Part shown: piece after piece, positions 1 to 45,662 of the stretch
How positions within the stretch are numbered: position 1 is the stretch's first letter
Layout: every line of letters starts with the position of its first letter
NCBI GenBank assembly: GCA_004794655.1
Contig: SMMW01000597.1
Coordinates: forward strand, 646,001-710,000
Source: Marisa cornuarietis
Taxonomy: Eukaryota > Mollusca > Gastropoda > Architaenioglossa > Ampullariidae
Length of the DNA stretch: 64,000 nucleotides
Direction: 5' to 3'
Position numbers and translations under genes: made by a program
Notes under the pieces: generated by a model
What the model was told of the DNA's origin: nothing
The model's input: only the letters and a program-made list of their open reading frames with translations
The model's database searches: none

Positions 1-657
1 AAAAAGTGAAACGAAACAATCGGCCACAATGAAAATGAAAGGTTTAATCAACGAAGATTCTGCCTCCTTCGTATCAAACAAAGAAGCTTTAAAGGTGCTA
101 ACACCGGCTGAAGGTGCCAGCGGATTCCCCCTGCCCCCCGATTTATTTTCCGTATGAATACATATTTTTAAAAGTATGCGATATAATGTTCATCTTGTTC
201 CTGTTAGTCGTTCAACAGAACCCCCCAGGACACACACACACAACCAAAAAAACAAAGAAACAAACAAAACAAATAAAGGATACTAGAGGTTTTGTTCCAG
301 ACTGCCAACCGAAGATTTGCAGCAAAAGTTATTTTGCTACTGATTGCCGCTAAACATGCGTATTTCGTGATACTTAATGAGAAGGCAGGATAATAGGGTG
401 CAGCGCTATCCGCAAGTTACAAATCCCGCACCGACCTCAATAACGGGATAAGACGGGCGGGGGATGTTACAGTGCCGTCAATAGCTGACTGCAGCTTAAC
501 TGCCCTTCCTCACCTCTCTATCTCACACATTGTCACGCAGATGACAGACGGCTCATGACTGGGCTCTACTACAAAGTTATTTCACAATAAAGCAATGTAC
601 AACGATGTGTGTGTGTGTGTGTGTGCTATACGTCAACACTGTTCGTCCAATCCTCAC
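1..657. other. Gene-free or 3' part of the myosin III gene
   Basis: AT-rich DNA with a short (GT)n at 607-625. No exon is convincing here. The myosin gene may end just above or continue past the left edge of the window. Confidence 0.4.
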
Positions 658-707
658 CTAATGTAGGGGATAGGGGTGGGAAAGAGATGACTGTCCAGAT
701 CTGAGTC
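658..707 (-). CDS. Possible last exon of the myosin III gene
   Basis: From the acceptor GACTCAG the frame following exon 31 reads RSGQSSLSHPYPLH and a TAG stop. A rival reading uses the acceptor GGACAG at about 693 and the strong donor TTAG/GTGAGG at 657, so the gene would continue beyond base 1. I cannot choose between them. Confidence 0.3.
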
Positions 708-877
708 CTCCTTTTTTGGCAGATCCAAAGTTGGCAATCAAATCACAGTTGGAAAAGTTTACGGGAGAAACATGGTGTGCAGACTGAAGGTCGGGAATCT
801 AAAGAAGGCAGATCAAACACTGGCAGCGAGGTCAGACAGAAGAAGCAAGATGAGGGGAAAGAGGAGGACTTATTTAC

Positions 878-32480
<31,603 letters not shown>

Positions 32481-34506
32481 GATGGATGTTCAGAAGCACA
32501 GACCCTGTCCAGAGTCAGTATTTGACCTGAAGAACAATTAATAATGAAATCATCATAATCTCCAAATAGCAGCTTATTCCCAACCCATGCCCCTGTTCCT
32601 TTCTTTTTCACACACTATCCATCTCTCACATTATGTATTCAAATACACATTCATGAATGCAAACAACACACATACAAAAATGTGCTCACATGCTTACTCT
32701 CTCTCATTATGCTGATGTGCCTGCGCACACACACTCACACACAACGATTCAGGATAGAAAACAAGTCCATGAGTTCCCAGTGACTGTGGGAAGATACTTA
32801 AGTATTGATCACAATGCAAACCTCTAGAAATAGTTATGCAGAAATAAATGGAAAGTCTGCACACTTCAGGAAAGCACAATGCTTTCAAAATATAATCATT
32901 ACCTTAAATGTCAAATGTGATGAAAATATGCTGGTACGTAACCTAAACTAGATTTGTAGATGTCAGATATCATGTGCACTACCAACTATCATTAGTTCTC
33001 ATACACCCTGTCAAAGTTAAACAGAAAAACTGATCTTTGGGGGTAAAGAACCAGATGCTGACAGCTGTAAATATAGCTAAACATAAAGTTCCATTGCAAT
33101 CACTATGCATTAGAAGGAGATAATAATTCTATTTTGTTCCACAACTTAATCACTTTGAAAGATGATATCTTCACTTAAAACACTGAAAAATATTTCTTGA
33201 GATAGCAGTCTAAGTAATTCATTAACTTAAAATCATTTATAGGAGTATCATTTCTTTCCTGAACCTAGTTCTACACAAAAGCTGAAAAACTGAAGAACAA
33301 CTTATTTAATTTAATTATGGTAAATTTTTCAAATCACACATGCATGCATTCTCTCTCTTACACATATATGCCTATGCATCCATGTGCACGCAGACAAACA
33401 CACACACACACACACACACACTGCAGACAACTGAAGTATGAGTGACTGAGAGAGACTAGACAAGAGTACCAGATTAATTTATTAGTGTTATTTATGTACT
33501 TGTTAATCATAATAATAAACACTATCAAAAATGATGTATAATGCTCTACCATAACAATGGCATTGTGGTTTGATGACATAAAATATGAACATTAAAATTT
33601 ACACATCAAAAGACACATTTTTAAAACATAAAAAAAAAACTTGAACATTGTCCACCAACAGCTGTGACTGAATTTGTAGCTGAATTATCTAGACTTTTTT
33701 TTTTTAAACAAGTATGTCTTAAGTGTGAATAACTCTTTCAACTGCTGGTGGCATATTATGTGAGAGAGGGAATTCTACAAAGATGCTGCTGAATGGATGA
33801 ACACACGTCCACAAAATATTTTTGTCTTAATTTTTGCCATGGAAAGGAGGTTACTGTCTGCAGATGTACAGAGGTAGATACATATCACCAGTATATAAAT
33901 TAATAATACTTTTATTTTAAAAGGACCATCATAACTGTGGATTTTGACAGTTAATGCTGTATGCACGCATAGGCATCGATGTGGGTATTTTTGTATTGAT
34001 AATGATACATCTGTTGATATACATGACAGTTTTTTCATATAAGCATTTATAAAACATTTCAATCTATTTAATATTACACAAGCTCACAAAAAATCTGCTT
34101 AATACCTTCCTGTTATTATCACACATTGTGAGGCATCCAGATTAAGCTGAACACACTCCACCTATAGTGTTTTCAGCAGGTTTCACAATCAGACATTTAA
34201 ATGTCTTCGCATCACTACTTTTGGTTATGTTTTTTAGCCCCTTTTTATTGTTGTAAAAGCATGTTTTTCTAGTTGCATGAGTTCCTCTACTTTATCTTCA
34301 AATTTATTTTGTTAATATCTATATTTATAATTTTCAAGTCTCATGATAGTATGTATTTTAAACCTTAATTTTAAGCATTTTAATTCCTGTCACCACATCA
34401 ACAATAACAGAAGAGGTCTGTTACATAAAGCGAAATACCTTTTAATGCTAGCCTTTATTTGAAACGTATCCAATTACAACAATTAATTAATATGTTCTGC
34501 TCGGTG

Positions 34507-34653
34507 CAAGCCGGTCTAAACCTATAAAGGCAATAAATACGCCTGATTAAAAACTAATATTATGGTCACAGATGAGTCTTACAAGCCGGTCTAAACCTAA
34601 AGGCAATAAATACGCCTTATTAAAAACTAATATTATGGTCACAGATGAGTCTG
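34507..34653. repeat. Recent 75-base tandem duplication
   Basis: Unit 1 is 34507-34581 and unit 2 is 34582-34653; they differ by a 4-base deletion (CTATAAAGG to CTAAAGG region) and a base or two. It lies between the myosin coding start and the possible leader exon. Confidence 0.92.
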
Positions 34654-35050
34654 TTGCTTATATTACTATCACTGTCAATGAAAGTAAGTTATGAAATGTT
34701 AAACTGCGCAGCGAAAACTGTTTCTCTTAAAATTTAAAACTTTTTGTATGGTGGATAAAAGTCAACTGATTATAGTGGTTGTGTGTGTGTTGTTTTGCTT
34801 CTGAGAGCAAGAAGTGAAATGTGGCCCACGAATGCCAAAGAGGAATCATCCGCAGCAACTTTAAGAAAAGTATTACAGCTCCGACGGAGATTTTTGGGAC
34901 TTTCCCGTCAATAACTTCAGAGCGAAAGAAGGCATCCACGCCCTTTTAACGGGTCATCGATCACCTTAAAATAGTGACTAGGTAAAGTACAGGAACTCTG
35001 AAATACCCTAAAACAAAACAACAAAAGAAACGTCAGTTAAAGCAACTTAC

Positions 35051-35150
35051 CTTCCACATTATTCATATGTTGTTTGACATGTATATAGCTTTATCAGGAT
35101 CATCGTTAAAATAAAAAAAAACTAGTTCTAACAGCAGCCGACAACACACG
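35051..35150 (-). promoter_or_regulatory. Candidate 5' non-coding exon and promoter of myosin III
   Basis: A consensus donor GAAG/GTAAGT at 35051/35050 on the minus strand sits beside a GC-rich stretch (35155-35190), 2.5 kb upstream of the 32526 acceptor. It would make a short leader exon. There is no clear TATA box; the start point is a guess. Confidence 0.35.
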
Positions 35151-36409
35151 CCATGACACTTGAGACGCCGGATGCCGCGCTGCGCATGCTCAGTGGTGCA
35201 ATGTTTATCGACAAGAAGCACATGGCTAATCATCATATGAAATGCTGTTCGAGCTTTGAGAGATGTTTTTCTCTTCAGGTTCTGAGTATTTATTTACGCT
35301 ATGCTCATAATGTTTTAACAGGCAGTTTAAAAACCTTTAAATTTCATGATTATGTGCATATATTTTCCCAGGACTTGTGATGTGCATGGCACGATATTCG
35401 ATGAAACAAATATATAATTATGCGTTTGGAGGGACGTCACGCAAATTGCAGGTTTAGCGATTTTCGATTATCAGCTTCACGTTGCCATGACAGTGCGAGT
35501 GTTTGCAGGCTATTTATGAAGGAAATTGTGCAATATGTTACTAGGTAATGTACCTCACATTTTGATTTAGCATAAACTCACCAACGCAACCGCACGTGCG
35601 ACCTGGACCACAAAACAAACAATTAAACCAACAAAATTAAGCCCCCCCCCAAAAAAAAAAAGACACATTAAACAAGCACCTTCAGAATTGTTTTAAATGT
35701 TGTCGAAACGGCAGAAAATAAATGATTTGGCCAACCTATATACAGACTGGACGCTGAGTCAAAGCATGTACGTGCCCTTTTTCATGAGAAAGTTAACCGA
35801 CGATCGATATAAATATTAATAATAGCTAGGATCGATATAGCAAATTTCCCCCGCAAGTGGCAGTATGTGATCATGCCGTAGGGTATTACAATCAGTGAAA
35901 CATTGCCAGGATTTTAACATGAAAAACGCAGTAGGTGGGTAGGGTAAACTGATAACAGTATTTCTGAAAGAGGCTTTCTCTATTTGACACCAATTAGAAC
36001 AAATATGCAAACTACTGCCTTAACTGTTTCTATTATGGAAAGACAAACTATATAAAAATCAGTAATGAAATGATAAAGATAAAAGATTTTCAATGAATGA
36101 CTGGTAAAAAACGAGAAATTATTCCCTTTTCGGAGAAGCGGCGGAGCCATGATATTGGGTAAAGTAACCTAGAGAAAGATCCGTTGTGTATGGAGACGTG
36201 GCTTCGAGACTACGATCGAGATGTTCGGTGGTCCGTCATTTCGCTTTACAGCCTGAGTAAAATCGTCCCTGCTATGTCCATATCGACCCAAGTACAGACC
36301 ACTGAATTTAGAGCTGGGAATGTGTTGTTTTCTCATATGATCAGTGAACATCATTATTAAGTCTCAGAATGGCTAGTTGTTCCTTGATATTCTCTGAAAG
36401 ATGTCTGTA

Positions 36410-36412
<3 letters not shown>

Positions 36413-36482
<70 letters not shown>
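36413..36482. repeat. (CA)n microsatellite
   Basis: About 34 units, 240 bases beyond the end of the astacin-MAM gene. Confidence 0.97.
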
Positions 36483-36483
<1 letters not shown>

Positions 36484-36679
36484 TTACACACGTGCATGCC
36501 TGTACAAAAACTGCTCAGAATGTACTACCAAAAGATGAAGGCAGTAGGTCAAATCCATGGGTTAAAGGTTAATATTCCTCCTACTTAAAGTCTCTTTTTC
36601 CTTCTGCAATCTATCACAGATAAAAGAATAAGAACAGAATGGATGAAGCTTGGAGTTTTTTCTCACAGTTTGTTTTATG

Positions 36680-36685
36680 TTTATT
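36680..36685 (-). terminator. Candidate polyadenylation signal of the astacin-MAM gene
   Basis: AATAAA on the minus strand about 37 bases after the stop codon. Confidence 0.5.
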
Positions 36686-36721
36686 TTTGTCAACAGCAGG
36701 TCTTTCAGACCTAGAGTAGCC

Positions 36722-36808
36722 TTATAAACAACGTCCTTTGTAGAACTGGAAATCATCGATGGCGATATCGCTGTGTTCCCCTCTGCCGATGGTAGCTTGC
36801 AGGATGAG
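36722..36808 (-). CDS. Astacin-MAM exon 11: MAM end and stop
   Basis: It reads LILQATIGRGEHSDIAIDDF, then a Cys, Leu and TAA. IAIDD is the standard last MAM strand. Confidence 0.93.
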   Translation of the reverse strand, partial: LILQATIGRGEHSDIAIDDFQFYKGRCL

Positions 36809-39800
36809 CTGAAGGAGGAAAGAAATGTGATTACATTGCAACAGATTCTGAGAAATGAACGCTGAAATTAGTTATAGCCTTAAAACACAATCCAAGGGAG
36901 AAAGAGAACTCAATGACACGATAATATGATTGATTATAAACTAAGATTTAGTTCAGGAACTACTGGGGCGAAAAGAGCCAGCAAGCATATGGACTGAGAA
37001 ACGCAAAGCATTGCAAAAGTAGGTCCATAGATGCACCCATAAAAAAGAATAAAAGTTTTACAACCACAATAAAAATAACTTACTGTGAATTAAAATCACA
37101 AGAAGTTTCTCTTAACTTTTATTTTAGACGAACTAAGAAAAGGTCTCTATTTTCAGCATACTGTTTAGCAACAATCTTGTCATTTCTCTTGATTACATTA
37201 ATACATATCCCTGGCATGTCAGTAACCCATTAATGGGGGATTTTCTGTTCGTTTGAAGTACGCCATAATTCTTGAATAATCAAGACCTGAAATAATTGTA
37301 GAACGACGAACATCAAATAACAAAGTCTTATTGTACGCCAGAGCTCGATCAATTGTACATTAAGGTCTATAATCTACGATCTGTTTCTTGAGCCTCTGCA
37401 CTCACTTTTGGTAGTTTTCAATGACTGATATTCTGGATCCTTGGGAAATGTACTAACAATAGATTTTTTCGATTTATTTGTCTTGTAATACTAGGTTTCA
37501 TATTGTTGAAGGCCTTCACCATTCCTTTTGACTGTTTGAAAGAATTTCGCATTTTGGGATGGTAAAACTGGGAAAATATACATTTAATATACATCAAGCA
37601 TTGTAAATGATATTTTCGGAGAAATTGATCAGTTTTAATGAAATTCTTTTATTTACAATGTTACCAGAGTGTATCTAGAAGTGTGCCACGTCAAAATTAA
37701 AAACAAATTTTGTAATTTCCGGCTCATGGGTGCCACCGGTATGTTTATTTATGCATATTAGTTAAATACGTGAAAATTATTGTTCTGATGTGACCATAAG
37801 TTAAAACAATAATAGGGAAAAAATGAGGTGCGTCTTTTGCCAAGAACTGTATAGAGTCAATGGTGAATAAAGACAATACAATGCCACAGCACATAACCAC
37901 GTCAACACATCAAACATACAAGCACAACACATAACTGAAAACGTACATGGAAAGAAGCAGGCGAGTTTAGATTAATTCTAACGTGGGTCCACTCCGCATC
38001 CTGTTCTCCACTGATGGTCTTGATGGCTTGTGCGACGACGTTGGGGCCACCTACCCACACCTGGAAGCTGCCTTCCTCACTGCCGTCCTGGAAGAGCCAA
38101 AAGGCTATGCAGTACTCGCCTCTAGTGGCGGTGGGTGTGGTCAGCTTGGCTACTTGTCGCAGGTGGTTGGTTGCTTCGGCATATATGTAGTACCCTGATT
38201 GAGACAGTCAAGATTATGATAGAAAAAAAAAAGAAAAAAAAAGAAAAATCAGAAACGGGTATACAAATACACTCCTGTTTTATAGAAAATGGTAATGGTA
38301 TTCTTAATCTGATACTGCCTACTTTGTAACTATAAGAAATTTGTAAGATTTACCAAACGATCACATATTCGACAATTTACGTTCGGCTGAAGATTAAAAA
38401 GAGACGCACTTTTGTCTAGATGTCATCCGAGAAGAGGTCGGAAAGTTCGCGAACTTTATTTTTTTTTCTATGAATATTTCAGCTTCCAGCACACAGGGCA
38501 CAATCACTCAGGTTCCTAGAAAAAAATGTAAAGTAACTTTCCGCGAACTTTTCCGACCTCTTCTTGGAGTGAGGACCGGACAGTCGGGACATAGAGTAAG
38601 AAAAACATTTGACCAAGTCTGGCAAAGATTTTATATAACTCATCAAAAACTTGTCCAGACTTGGCGATGCCTTAATAACGGGCTTAAGATTTTGTGTGGG
38701 GTATACTTCGTTGGGGTCAGTTTATTATTTTTTTTAACTTTTTTCATTTTTTGTTTTTAATTGGTGCTTTACGCCGAGCCAGCAACTGAGGCTATATCAC
38801 GGCAAGGCAGCCAGCCCTGTAAACAGATGCCACATGCAGAGAAAGAACAGCATGCCCGAGACGAGAACTGAACCCAGCATGGTCAACCTTCACTGTATTG
38901 GTGACTGGCGCTAACCGTTGCGCCACCGGACCGCCCGCGTTGGAGTCAGGATGGGGGATGAGCACAGTATTACTGCAGAATAATGACAGCATTTATCAAT
39001 ACCACAAATCACTATACTCTCTAGTTGTAATGCTGATGTGTATTTTTGTCACCTGCGCCATTGGTGTGATCAGCGTTAGGCCCCGTGTTGGCAGTTGGGG
39101 TACTTCCGGAAATCCGGAGCCAATCAAAATTATCCGCTTTGTCTTGCTGGAGGTTGCAGAAATTATCCTCAAAGTTGCAGTTGACGATGAATTCTGAAAA
39201 CAGTGATATCAATCCCTTAAGCAGCTGCTGTTAAAAGTGATCTATTTTTTTAATGTGCACTGAACATTGCACGAATTCGGGAAATAATGCTACTGTATTT
39301 TGTGTATTTTATCTTTTCATCCGTTCTTCAAGCATCCCCTGCTTTATAAATAAGCAAGCGAACGAGAAAGGAGACAGTGTGCGTGTGCGTGTGCGTGTGC
39401 GTTCATTTACTGAACACATACGAAAGATCTCTTTCTCCCCTGTCTTTGGTCGTTTGTGTCAGTTAAATAAATGTACCAGGAGATGCACAAAGCAAAGAAC
39501 CCGTAAACATTCTTTCTACCTCCTCACATTCTCTTAGTCTATTAATCGACTGTTATGCCGAGAATCGAATAAATATGCCAACACAGATACGCGAGAGATG
39601 ATAACCACATAAAATTAAAAGATAATAATGCAAAACAGGGTGAGAGTCATATAAAACAAGTCATCAGCCATTAACCGGTCCAACGAAAAGCAATCAGAAT
39701 AAAGCAAACAAGAGCTGTTGGCAAAAGCAGTCCCCAAGAGGAGAGGGGCCACTCCCACTGAGATTATTGCTAGCAGACACGCTCCAAAGAAAATCATTGC

Positions 39801-42800
39801 GTAACAAATGTTTCCACAAACTAAGGTGTGCCGTCATGCAGAAAGTCGATTTTTTGCAGTAGAAATATTAACTGAAGTGCTGACTGTAACAGAATGCTGA
39901 AACACTGCAAACAATGGCTTGTAGTTTTTAACGTTCCGTTTCCCTTTTTCTATGTATCAAACATATTTGCACATAGTAATACACACATATTACATATATA
40001 CGTATGTGTGTTCATTTAATCTTCAGATACGAATAGATAACATTCATGCATGCAGCTGAGTATCCCTCCGCCCACGACACACCCAACTCTTTCTTTCGTT
40101 CCTGTGAAGTACCATAAGGACCTTTAAAGGACTTTCGTGTATTCCTCATTTGTAAGACATTTTCTAAAGACATGTTCATGTTTCTTTGCTGCTGATTAGC
40201 ATTTAACGTACCGCTTACTATTTAACGCTCAGCGTACGTCATACAACTTAACATTTAATATAACTTTGACCTTATAGAAGCCACAGTTATTGTACAGCTT
40301 ACAGTGTAGTGTACAGGTCGTATACTTACGAGATGTTGGGCGTGTGATGTGAGATGTATCTGAAAAAAAGAGTCATGTCAGATTTTACTTGATAAGACTA
40401 AAGAGATTTTGATATAAGAAATTTTTTTTCAACGTTTTCTTTTTGCGGTTAACGATGTGAAATGTATTGTTAACGAGGTATATAATATATAAAGCACTGA
40501 TCTTTAATATAAAACGTGTTTGGTGGACGTTGTTTATTGTTCAGGGTCTGTTATGACCGAGATGATGAGAAGCTAAAGGCAAAGGTTTAGCAAAAGGAAA
40601 AAAAGTAGTCTAATAATTTACGGTTGTAAGGAAGGGAAGTGTTAGAGACCTCACTTCTCACGGGCCATCTTTTTGTGAGGCTGGTGCACATCTCCTCTCC
40701 CTCGCTGTCTTACCTTACCCAACCCTCTATTGAGTCAAGTAATCACTCTACATTACGTCATACGGGTATCAAACTATCAAACCGACTAGATTACGTGATT
40801 TTGAGTTTGAACGCCGCTGTTCTAACGGTTAGGGTATTCGATCCCCTCAGTACGCTTTCAGACCTTGAGGCAGAAAACTTACAGTAAGTCCTCATTTAAT
40901 GTTCTCGGAAACTTTGACTTAAAGTGACAAAATGACATAGATAACGAAACGGTTGTTACTACAGGCTAAATAATATTCAAGAGTTAAGATGTTGCAATAT
41001 ATGTCTGATAACAAAGGTCAATAAAATTCTAAATGAAAACTCAAAACATGTGGAAGGAAACTGGAGTATATCTACTCAGAGAAAACACACGCAGACTTAG
41101 GAAGAGCATCAAGACTCCACACAGACAGAAGTTCAGAGGAGATATCACTTTTTTCTCATCAGCGTTATAGAAAAACGATTTTGAACGCAATGATAATTAC
41201 TGTACTTAAATCAATCACTGGATAAAGATGCGATATCGCATGTAGACCATCGAGGACTTGAGAGACAGGATCTAGTGTTTTGATTTCAGAGCGAACACGA
41301 ATAAAATGTTTACTAACCAACTACACATCCGTAAAGCTTTTGAATTTGTTGGACATCTTCAATGCTCAATGCAAGTCGCTGACCCATGGTGACCCCTGAA
41401 CCTTGACCTGGCTTGGCAGAGATGGTGGGCTTGGATTTATCTTGCGCGAAGGTGTAAGCGCCGTAATGCATGATTGATCCCATGTCGTAACTCATCCCCA
41501 AAGTGTCGAGTTCATTTACTGTGTGTTTTGTGAAGTCACCGATGGAATCTGGGAAAAGACAAAGGTGCATGCAAAACTTATATACGCAAACACGAACTCA
41601 AACAGCACATACGGAAATCAGCACGAGCAAGGTAAGCATGAGGTCAGCATGAACGGCGTATACAGGTCGAGGTGGTTCACATCTTCAAGTAGCTGGGCGC
41701 GACATTTGCCTTAGGATCATACCCGCAATAGCAGTGATGGCTAGACTGAACAGATCGTGGGACAGTAGAAATATCAGCTTCACCCTAAGAAACAGGCTGT
41801 GCAAATCCCTCGTCGTCCACATCCTGCTCTACGACTGTGAAACGTGGACCTTGCTCACCGAGACGGAGAGAAGGATCCAGACATTCTGAACCAAATGGTT
41901 GAGGAGGCTGCAAACAATAAACGATTTCGTACGCAGCGTAGTCACCATCCGGTCGATCCCCAGGAAACATTGTTTGACACTGTCAAATGTGAAAAGGGGG
42001 ATGGTTCGACCATTTCGCTGCCGAAAACAGTTCTCCAGAGGCCGTAGTTATGAAGCGAGAGTAAGTCGTTTCCCCAGGGCAACATGGGAAACTCAAGGAG
42101 AAGCGTCTCGTGTTCGTAGTTAAACTACCGTACCCAGACTCCGAGGTTATTACTTTTATGTTTCTTTACCACAGAGCATCTTTGCTACTTTTTTACAACT
42201 GCAGCTTCAGGGGTAAAACAACATTTACGGGGTCTGGATACCGCTTCATAAATTAGGAAACAAGACGTTTGTTCGATCGTTCCCCATGTTGCCATAGGCA
42301 GCGCCTTACCCTCGACTACGCGCCCAGGGGTACATGGTGACATCGAGGTAAGCAGAAGAAAAATTGGACGCGAAGGAGCGGACAAGTCGTCCAATGAAGG
42401 ACCTGCTCAACAGTGCACAGTTCTGGCCCCGATGGTGGCCCTTGTTGCAGTACGATAATACAACATGACAACTGTACTATAATCTGCAGACACATGAACA
42501 ATGCAGTCAGTTACTGAATGACAGACATGAGCGTAAAGTATCTTTCAAATATGCTCTCCAGAGAAATATCGTATCGACTGGAACCTTATCCTTCGCGATA
42601 GTTACATTTTGCAGGTTTTATTGCACTGTTTTGGCTATTTACTACAATACATACTTCCTGACGTCCTTTGCGACAAAGGTTTGAATTCTCTGCATTATTA
42701 ACGAACAAACTCAAATGACGATCACCTTTTTGCCGTTTTATGTGATGATACTGGTCAATATTTACTGATACAACTAACGCTTGATTTTTGCCAGTGTGTC

Positions 42801-45097
42801 CGCCGTTAAATTTGCAATGACCACCCTTTACAACAGGAAGGAAATTGGTCTTTGGATTGTTCTTTGTTTTACGTCGTTGTGACTATTTCGTGAATACTGT
42901 TCACCGCGATGATCTTGCCTGATGACCAGGATATTGTACTTTACCCTTTACAAAGTAACTTTTAATTAATTAATTTTTACTTTACTCCCGCCCCCGCCAA
43001 AAAGACCCTTATTGCGTTCTCTATGTCATACGTCTGTTTTGTGGTGAACACCTGTAATCTTATACATGATACAGCCTCCTTCACCTCCCTACGTGATGTT
43101 TGTCATAAACACATGGATCCCTATCTTACCCTTCACGACGTTGTCGGTGTGAACTATGACGTAGTTGTCGCGGTCGTAGCGGCTATGTTCGTGCCAGAAG
43201 CCCAGGGCGTGGAGTAACTCATGCATGACAATGCCCTTGGTGTCGCAGCCGGAACCGATGGACACTTCCTGCGCTCCCCCTCGATGCCCTATTTTGGAAT
43301 GGCACCTGCGAATCAAACCAAAACATCTTCAGATGCGAAAGTCGAGTTCGGACAAAAGCCGGGTGGTAGCCATTCTGTGGATCCACGCACATTCACATTA
43401 ACATATGCGAACAGAAAACACACACACACACACACCCCACACCCCCCACACACCCCTCACACACACCCACACCCCACCCCAACCCCCCACACACCCACAC
43501 CCCCCCACACCCCCACACACCCCACACACCCCCACACACCCCCACGCACCCCACACCCCCCACACACCCACCCACACACACCCGTCGCCGCTGTGTATAT
43601 TGATGTAGTCTGGCTGTGTCGTTCTCTGCTCAAACCGCACGCAGTCTGTAGTCCCGTGTTTCGTATCAGCTTCTATTTCTCTCATCGCCTGAAGAATAAG
43701 GTCTCGAGTGGCGGCGGCTGGAGAATATAACACCACACGAACCTGGGCGTGAACACAGAGGGTAAAAAAAAGTACCCTGTTCTCTAAATACCTTTAAAGA
43801 TATTTATATAGATTTAAAGGGTATACTCGTCTGGAAATCTGTGTCGTTTAAAGATGAACTGTGACATATTTTTAACCAATGAATACTTTGGTTCAAGCTG
43901 TAAACTCTAAGCAGGAGGCTTTTCTTTTTTCATCTTCAGACTACGTATAAGCTGTTCACAATAAAATTAAGCACGACGATGATGTTAATCTTCACGTAGT
44001 TCATAATAATGTTCTACATGAATACATTTTATAATATAATTATTCATGATTCTTCATCATAAAACTGCACACGACTTCACTGTTGATAGTTAATTCTGCT
44101 CGACTACGCTATTACTGAGGAAAGTCCACTATAAAAGTGAATAATATAAGAAGACCAATCTGATATTTTTCTTTAAGACTAGAGCTAGAAAAAAAAAAAC
44201 GAAAAAGGATAAAAATTTGCTGAATGTCACCGTAAACAAGTGAGGCCACTCACGGTAAGAGGAGCTGATAGTGTAATACACTACATTCCTGGGCCATTTA
44301 TAGCTGGCGCCACGAATCACACTGCGAACCTGTTAAAAAAGAGTTTTAGTCAAAAGGTTGAAAAAAACCAGCGAAAAAAAGTAGTTCAAGTGTTTGTTTT
44401 AAAGAAAAAAGTATGTTTTTGTGCAAATATTTGTTTTGTGTGCTCGTGTCTGCGTGTGTGAGTGAGAACGCTTATGTTATTGGGGTGCTTCCAAAAAGAG
44501 GGAGAGAGAGATTAAGAGATTACAACAGAAGAAGAGATGGGGCGGGAGTAGAATTGGTGTTTTTCGCCAAGCCAGCAGCTAAGTCGTATCATGGCAAATC
44601 ATCCAGGCCTGTAAATAGATACCACATGCAGAGAAAGAACGTGTCCGAGACGAGATATGAACCCAGGATACCAGAAGAAGAAAGTTATTTTTTTAAAAGC
44701 TATTTTAAACCCAAGCTGAACATGAGTCCCGGCTAGACTAACTAGACGACAACAGCAGAGAGTGAGCGTGCCACCCTGTTATTTTTCAAAGCGGGGTACA
44801 GGATGTATAGCAACAATAAGCCAGACTTGTCAAGGTGTGGCGGAAAGTGGACTGACGCAGTGAAAACGAGTGGAGTGCTACCACGAATATCTCAGGTTGG
44901 TTTACCTTGAACATTTCCTACTTCAGCCCATGGCCTTTTGTTCAGGTGAACAGAAATAGGCGTTAGCGTGGCAACAACAACTTCATTCGCCGTGTCTTGC
45001 TGACTTACACTGATATGTCTAGTTGTCCCACCTAACCACACTGTACCAATGCTACACAACAGGCTTAAACACTCGCACAAACGAATGCGTGCGCATA

Positions 45098-45145
<48 letters not shown>

Positions 45146-45629
45146 CACGTGCGTACAAATGCGTGTACATGTCTAACTTTAAAGACATCGAATGATCATT
45201 CTTCTCAAATATGTGAATTATGCTCACCTTTGAGAGGTCAATATCCCCTTGGAAATAACCTGGAGAAATATTAATAATAATAATCGTTTTCGTTATCTCT
45301 GCTGTACTTATCATAAGCTATCGCACAATACATGGCAATGTTATTTTTGTGGTTACAAATGAGCATCTGCGAGAATCTATTCACTAAAACCAGGGTGACA
45401 CACTGAGGAGAAAAACATTTCAATTGCTTTACATCAACGTAAAGCATTCCACACACACAAAGATACACAATGAGAGAGAGAGAGAACACGTACAGAAAGA
45501 GAGAGAGAGAAAGAAAGAAAGAGAGAGAGAGAATCTGCGAAACACTACCACTACCATTTTCCTTAGAAAATGTTTACTTACCCTCTGTAACTTCACTGTT
45601 GTCAGTCAGTAACGCTATTTAGAATGAAG

Positions 45630-45662
<33 letters not shown>

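Larger units (their letters stand above)
32527..36679. other. 5' flank of myosin III and spacer to the astacin gene
   Basis: Contains (CA)n at about 33400 and 36415-36482, and a fresh 75-base tandem duplication at 34507-34653. Except for the possible leader exon near 35051, no coding sequence. Confidence 0.5.

Noticed and set aside
38862..38930. A true tRNA gene
   Set aside because: Box A and B are tRNA-like but no cloverleaf with a proper acceptor stem forms, and the same sequence recurs with a long body, so it is a SINE.
44884..44970. Possible astacin exon (NKRPWAEVGNVQG)
   Set aside because: It lies between two phase-0 borders that already join sensibly (GDIDLSK to VRSVIRG), and no good acceptor precedes it.
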